Below, piece after piece: positions 60,049 through 64,000 of a stretch of DNA of 64,000 nucleotides. The notes under the pieces are model-generated. The model had not been told where the DNA came from, did not search any database, and saw only the letters and a list, made by a program, of their open reading frames with translations. Every line of letters starts with the position of its first letter. The stretch's first letter is position 1. This DNA is from Mycobacterium ahvazicum (GTDB lineage: Bacteria; Actinomycetota; Actinomycetes; Mycobacteriales; Mycobacteriaceae). The position numbers and the translations under genes were made by a program. The DNA lies in NCBI RefSeq assembly GCF_900176255.2, contig NZ_FXEG02000005.1, forward strand, positions 682,001-746,000. The letters run 5' to 3'.

Positions 60049-61038
60049 GTGACAGCCACTTCGAGCGGCCCGACCACGATCGATCACTCCGAGCCGCCCC
60101 TCTCAGCGCCGTTAACGCTGGCCTTCGACTACACCCGTTCAGTCGGCACCACGCTAGGCAGTTTCTTCACCGCACTGCGTGAGCGCCGCGTCCTCGGGGT
60201 GCGCGGATCGGATGGCCGGGTGCATGTGCCACCGCCGGAATACGACCCGGTCACCTACGAACCACTGGGCGAGATGGTACCGGTCTCACCCGTCGGCACC
60301 GTGGTCTCCTGGACCTGGCAGGCCGAGCCGCTGGGGGGCGAACCGCTGGACCGGCCGTTCGCCTGGGCCCTGATCAAGCTGGACGGCGCCGACACCGCGA
60401 TGATCCACGCCGTCGACGCCGGCGCTCCGGACAAGATCAAGCCCGGTGCGCGGGTGCACGTGCACTGGGCCGATGAGACCGTGGGCGCCATCACCGACAT
60501 CGCCTACTTCGCGCTGGGCGAAGACGCCGAACCCGAGGGACCCCCCAGCGACCAGGACCCGGTCACGATGATCGTCACACCGGTCTCGCTGACCATTCAG
60601 CACAGCGCCTCGCACGAGGAAAGCGCTTACCTGCGCGCCATCGCGGAAGGCAAGCTGTTGGGCGCCAAGACGGGGAAGAACGGCAAGGTCTACTTCCCGC
60701 CGCACGGTGCGGACCCGGCCACCGGCCAGCCCACCACCGAGTTCGTCGAGCTGCCGGATAAGGGCACCGTGACAACGTTCGCGATCATCAACATCCCGTT
60801 CCAGGGACAGCGCATCAAGCCGCCCTATGTGGCCGCTTACGTGTTGTTGGACGGCGCCGACATCCCGTTCCTGCATCTGGTCGCAGACATCGACGCACAT
60901 GAGGTCCGGATGGGCATGCGCGTGGAAGCGGTGTGGAAGCCCCAGGAGGAATGGGGATTTGGCATCGACAACATCGAGTACTTCCGGCCCACCGGTGAAC
61001 CGGACGCCGAGTACGACACCTACAAGCACCACCTGTAA
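60049..61038 (+). CDS. Tandem DUF35 (OB-fold) acyl-CoA-associated protein (Rv3521 orthologue)
   Basis: 329 aa from GTG 60049; longer frames would run through the LLM gene on the other strand. Two DUF35/ChsH2-C-like units: one around RERRVLGVRGSDGRVHVPPPEYDPVTYEPLGEMV...TVVSWTW (about 40-165), one around IAEGKLLGAKTGKNGKVYFPPHG...GTVTTFAIIN (about 200-320). In typical DUF35 proteins a CxxC zinc ribbon precedes VPP; both units here lack the cysteines. DUF35 proteins team with thiolase-fold aldolases such as Ltp2. The next genes ltp4 and ltp3 are likely partners. Confidence 0.88.
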   Translation: MTATSSGPTTIDHSEPPLSAPLTLAFDYTRSVGTTLGSFFTALRERRVLGVRGSDGRVHVPPPEYDPVTYEPLGEMVPVSPVGTVVSWTWQAEPLGGEPLDRPFAWALIKLDGADTAMIHAVDAGAPDKIKPGARVHVHWADETVGAITDIAYFALGEDAEPEGPPSDQDPVTMIVTPVSLTIQHSASHEESAYLRAIAEGKLLGAKTGKNGKVYFPPHGADPATGQPTTEFVELPDKGTVTTFAIINIPFQGQRIKPPYVAAYVLLDGADIPFLHLVADIDAHEVRMGMRVEAVWKPQEEWGFGIDNIEYFRPTGEPDAEYDTYKHHL

Positions 61039-61053
61039 AGGGCTTACCTACAC

Positions 61054-62117
61054 ATGAGCGAACGCAATGTTGCGGTCGTCGGCTTTGCCCACGCCCCGCA
61101 TGTCCGCCGCACTGACGGCACCACCAACGGCGTCGAGATGTTGATTCCGTGTTTCGCCCAGCTCTACGAAGAGCTCGGCATCGCCCGCACCGACATCGGT
61201 TTCTGGTGCTCCGGATCGTCCGATTACCTTGCCGGAAGGGCCTTTTCGTTCATCTCAGCGATCGACTCGATCGGTGCCGTACCGCCGATCAACGAGTCGC
61301 ACGTCGAGATGGATGCGGCGTGGGCCCTCTACGAGGCCTACATCAAGATCCTGACCGGCGAGGTGGACACCGCGCTGGTGTACGGCTTCGGCAAGTCCTC
61401 GGCGGGCATCCTGCGCCAGATCTTGTCGCGGCAGACCGACCCCTACACCGTCGCACCGCTGTGGCCTGACTCGGTGTCGATGGCCGGACTGCAGGCCCGT
61501 CTGGGACTCGACTCCGGCAAGTGGACCGAAATGCAGATGGCCCGAGTCGCATTCGATTCATTCGCCAACGCCCGCCGGGTCGACAAGGTGGAATCGGCGG
61601 TCAACGTCGAGGGCCTGCTGGACCGGCCCTTCTTCGCCGACCCGCTGCGCCGGCACGACATCGCACCGATCACCGACGGCGCCGCCGCGATCGTGCTGGC
61701 CGCCGACGACCGCGCGCGCGAGTTGCGCGAAAACCCGGCCTGGATAACCGGAATCGAGCATCGCATCGAAACCCCGGTGCTGGGCGCGCGCGACCTCACC
61801 GACTCTCCGTCGACGCGGGCCGCGACCAAGGCGGCCACCGGCGGCACCACGGCCAACCTCGACGTCGCCGAGATCCATGCGCCGTTTACCCACCAGCACC
61901 TGATCCTGACGGATGCCATTCGGATCCCGGGTAAGACGAAAGTCAATCCGTCCGGCGGTGCGCTGTCGGCCAACCCCATGTTCGTTGCCGGTCTCGAGCG
62001 CATCGGATTTGCCGCACAACACATCTGGGACGGTTCTGCGAATCGGGTGCTGGCGCACGCCACCAGCGGGCCTGCGCTGCAACAGAACCTGGTCGCGGTC
62101 ATGGAAGGAAAGAACTG

Positions 62118-62118
<1 letters not shown>
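61054..62118 (+). CDS. ltp4: Thiolase-fold (SCP-x-type) protein Ltp4
   Basis: 354 aa. Thiolase superfamily with NVAVVGFAHAPHVRR, VEMDAAWALYEAYIKILTGEVDTALVYGFGKSS, TDGAAAIVLAADD and NPSGGALSANPMFVAGLERIG. The usual nucleophilic Cys (in CASG) is absent at its position (HVEMDAAW), and the C-terminal GHP/G motif His is not present, so it is probably not a true thiolase; an aldolase-type role with a DUF35 partner is the better inference. It starts 15 bases after the DUF35 gene and overlaps ltp3 by one base. Confidence 0.9.
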
Positions 62119-63307
<1,189 letters not shown>

Positions 63308-63311
<4 letters not shown>

Positions 63312-63715
63312 GCGGAACTCCCGCCCACGAGGCGGGCCGTCGCTCGCGCGAGGCGGTCGGCGCCAGGGACAAACAAGCCTGGCTCGAGGTCTTCACCGAC
63401 GACGCCATCGTCGAGGATCCGATCGGGCCGTCGGTTTTCGACCCCGAAGGTAAGGGACACCGCGGCCGCGACGCGATCTCGGCGTTCTGGGACAAGGCCA
63501 TCGCCCCCACCACCAAGATCGAGTTCTTCTTCCGTGATACCTACCAGTGCGGCAACGAGGAAGCCAACGTCGGCCACATCCTGATCACCACGGGCGACTA
63601 CCAGACGACGGCCGAAGGCGTGTTCACCTACAAGGCCAACGACGAAGGCAAACTGGTTGCCCTGCGGGCCTATTGGGAGATGGACCGCGCCGCGGCCAAT
63701 ACCCGCAAAATCTAG
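63308..63715 (+). CDS. NTF2-fold (SnoaL / ketosteroid-isomerase-like) protein
   Basis: 135 aa from GTG 63308, whose bases overlap the ltp3 stop (GTGA), giving tight coupling. Motifs VFTDDAIVEDPIGPSVFDPEGKGHRG and FTYKANDEGKLVALRAYWEMD parallel the protein at 2140-2559, so the two are paralogues. The place right after ltp3 suggests a role with a sterol-derived ketone. I do not recall this gene after Rv3523 in M. tuberculosis, so it may be specific to this lineage. Confidence 0.85.
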
Positions 63716-63795
63716 GTCGTCCGCACACCCGTTCCGGGAATTCACCTGAATCTTCCTGTGCGCGTGCAACGTCGCGCGGTACTCTCCTGGTTCTC

Positions 63796-64000
63796 ATGGA
63801 CGAAATCAGGTCGAAGACCCCCCCAACGAGTCGGTCGCACCTGCGGCTGCGGATCCTGTCCCTTGCCGGCGCGGCAACCCTGGTGGTCCTCGCGGTCGTC
63901 GCCGTCTACCTACTGTTCGGCCGGACATCGGCAACCCAGGCGTCCGTCAAACCCCGTCCGACGCCTGCGGCGAAATCCGCCGCGACCGCCCTGCCGTTCG
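63796..64000 (+). CDS. Membrane-anchored protein, N-terminal part (Rv3524-like)
   Basis: 68 codons to the window edge, start ATG 63796. A short cytoplasmic part (MDEIRSKTPPTSRSHLRLRI), one TM helix (LSLAGAATLVVLAVVAVYLLFG) and the beginning of a proline-rich extracytoplasmic stretch. Position after ltp3 fits Rv3524, a conserved membrane protein of unknown function. The rest of the gene lies outside the window. Confidence 0.6.
   Translation, partial: MDEIRSKTPPTSRSHLRLRILSLAGAATLVVLAVVAVYLLFGRTSATQASVKPRPTPAAKSAATALPF

Overview
The window is a high-GC actinobacterial chromosome segment from a mycobacterium. The evidence is a complete mce4 sterol-import operon, KstR-type operators, phoPR, otsA, an LpqH-like lipoprotein and several DUF732 exported proteins. 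Many genes match M. tuberculosis genes as I remember them, but the gene order differs and there are genes M. tuberculosis lacks. A non-tuberculous mycobacterium is therefore likely; I cannot name the species. All M. tuberculosis locus names below are recalled, not searched.

Region 1 (1-6.2 kb) resembles Rv0761c-Rv0756c: the end of an alcohol dehydrogenase, an added OYE/FadH-type flavoenzyme, an NTF2-fold protein, a HIT protein, phoR, phoP, a repeat protein and tRNA-Thr(UGU). Region 2 (6.2-24 kb) is accessory. It holds a 1.15 kb insert bounded by a duplicated tRNA 3' end and carrying remnants of an ESX-type secretion/toxin cassette. It then has DUF732 proteins, a response-regulator/anti-sigma-like ATPase pair with SigF-like promoters, a 5'-truncated histidine kinase and a frameshifted P450 overlapping a UbiB-type kinase gene. 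A TetR regulator, a CysJ-like diflavin reductase under an IdeR-type iron box, an LpqH-like lipoprotein, a secreted S1 protease and a TehA/SLAC1-type transporter follow.

Region 3 (24-33.3 kb) resembles Rv3483c-Rv3491: CpsA, two SDRs and a crotonase (SDRs with a KstR box), a DivIVA-like coiled-coil protein, the Rv3489 homologue and otsA. Region 4 (33.3-63.8 kb) is the sterol region. On the minus strand, yrbE4A-yrbE4B-mce4A-F plus two Mce-associated proteins import sterol. The genes hsd4A, fdxD, fadE26, fadE27, fadD17, fadD19, echA19, cyp142, an LLM oxidoreductase, a tandem DUF35 protein, ltp4 and ltp3 act on the sterol side chain: oxidation to an acid, CoA activation, dehydrogenation, hydration and C-C cleavage. 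Five good and two weaker KstR-type boxes punctuate this part and the SDR operon.

Most genes are intact. The main irregularities are the frameshifted P450, the truncated kinase, the truncated ESX-type gene, an Arg in the LprN lipobox, a fructosamine-kinase-like gene with no standard start codon, and loss of thiolase catalytic residues in both Ltp proteins.
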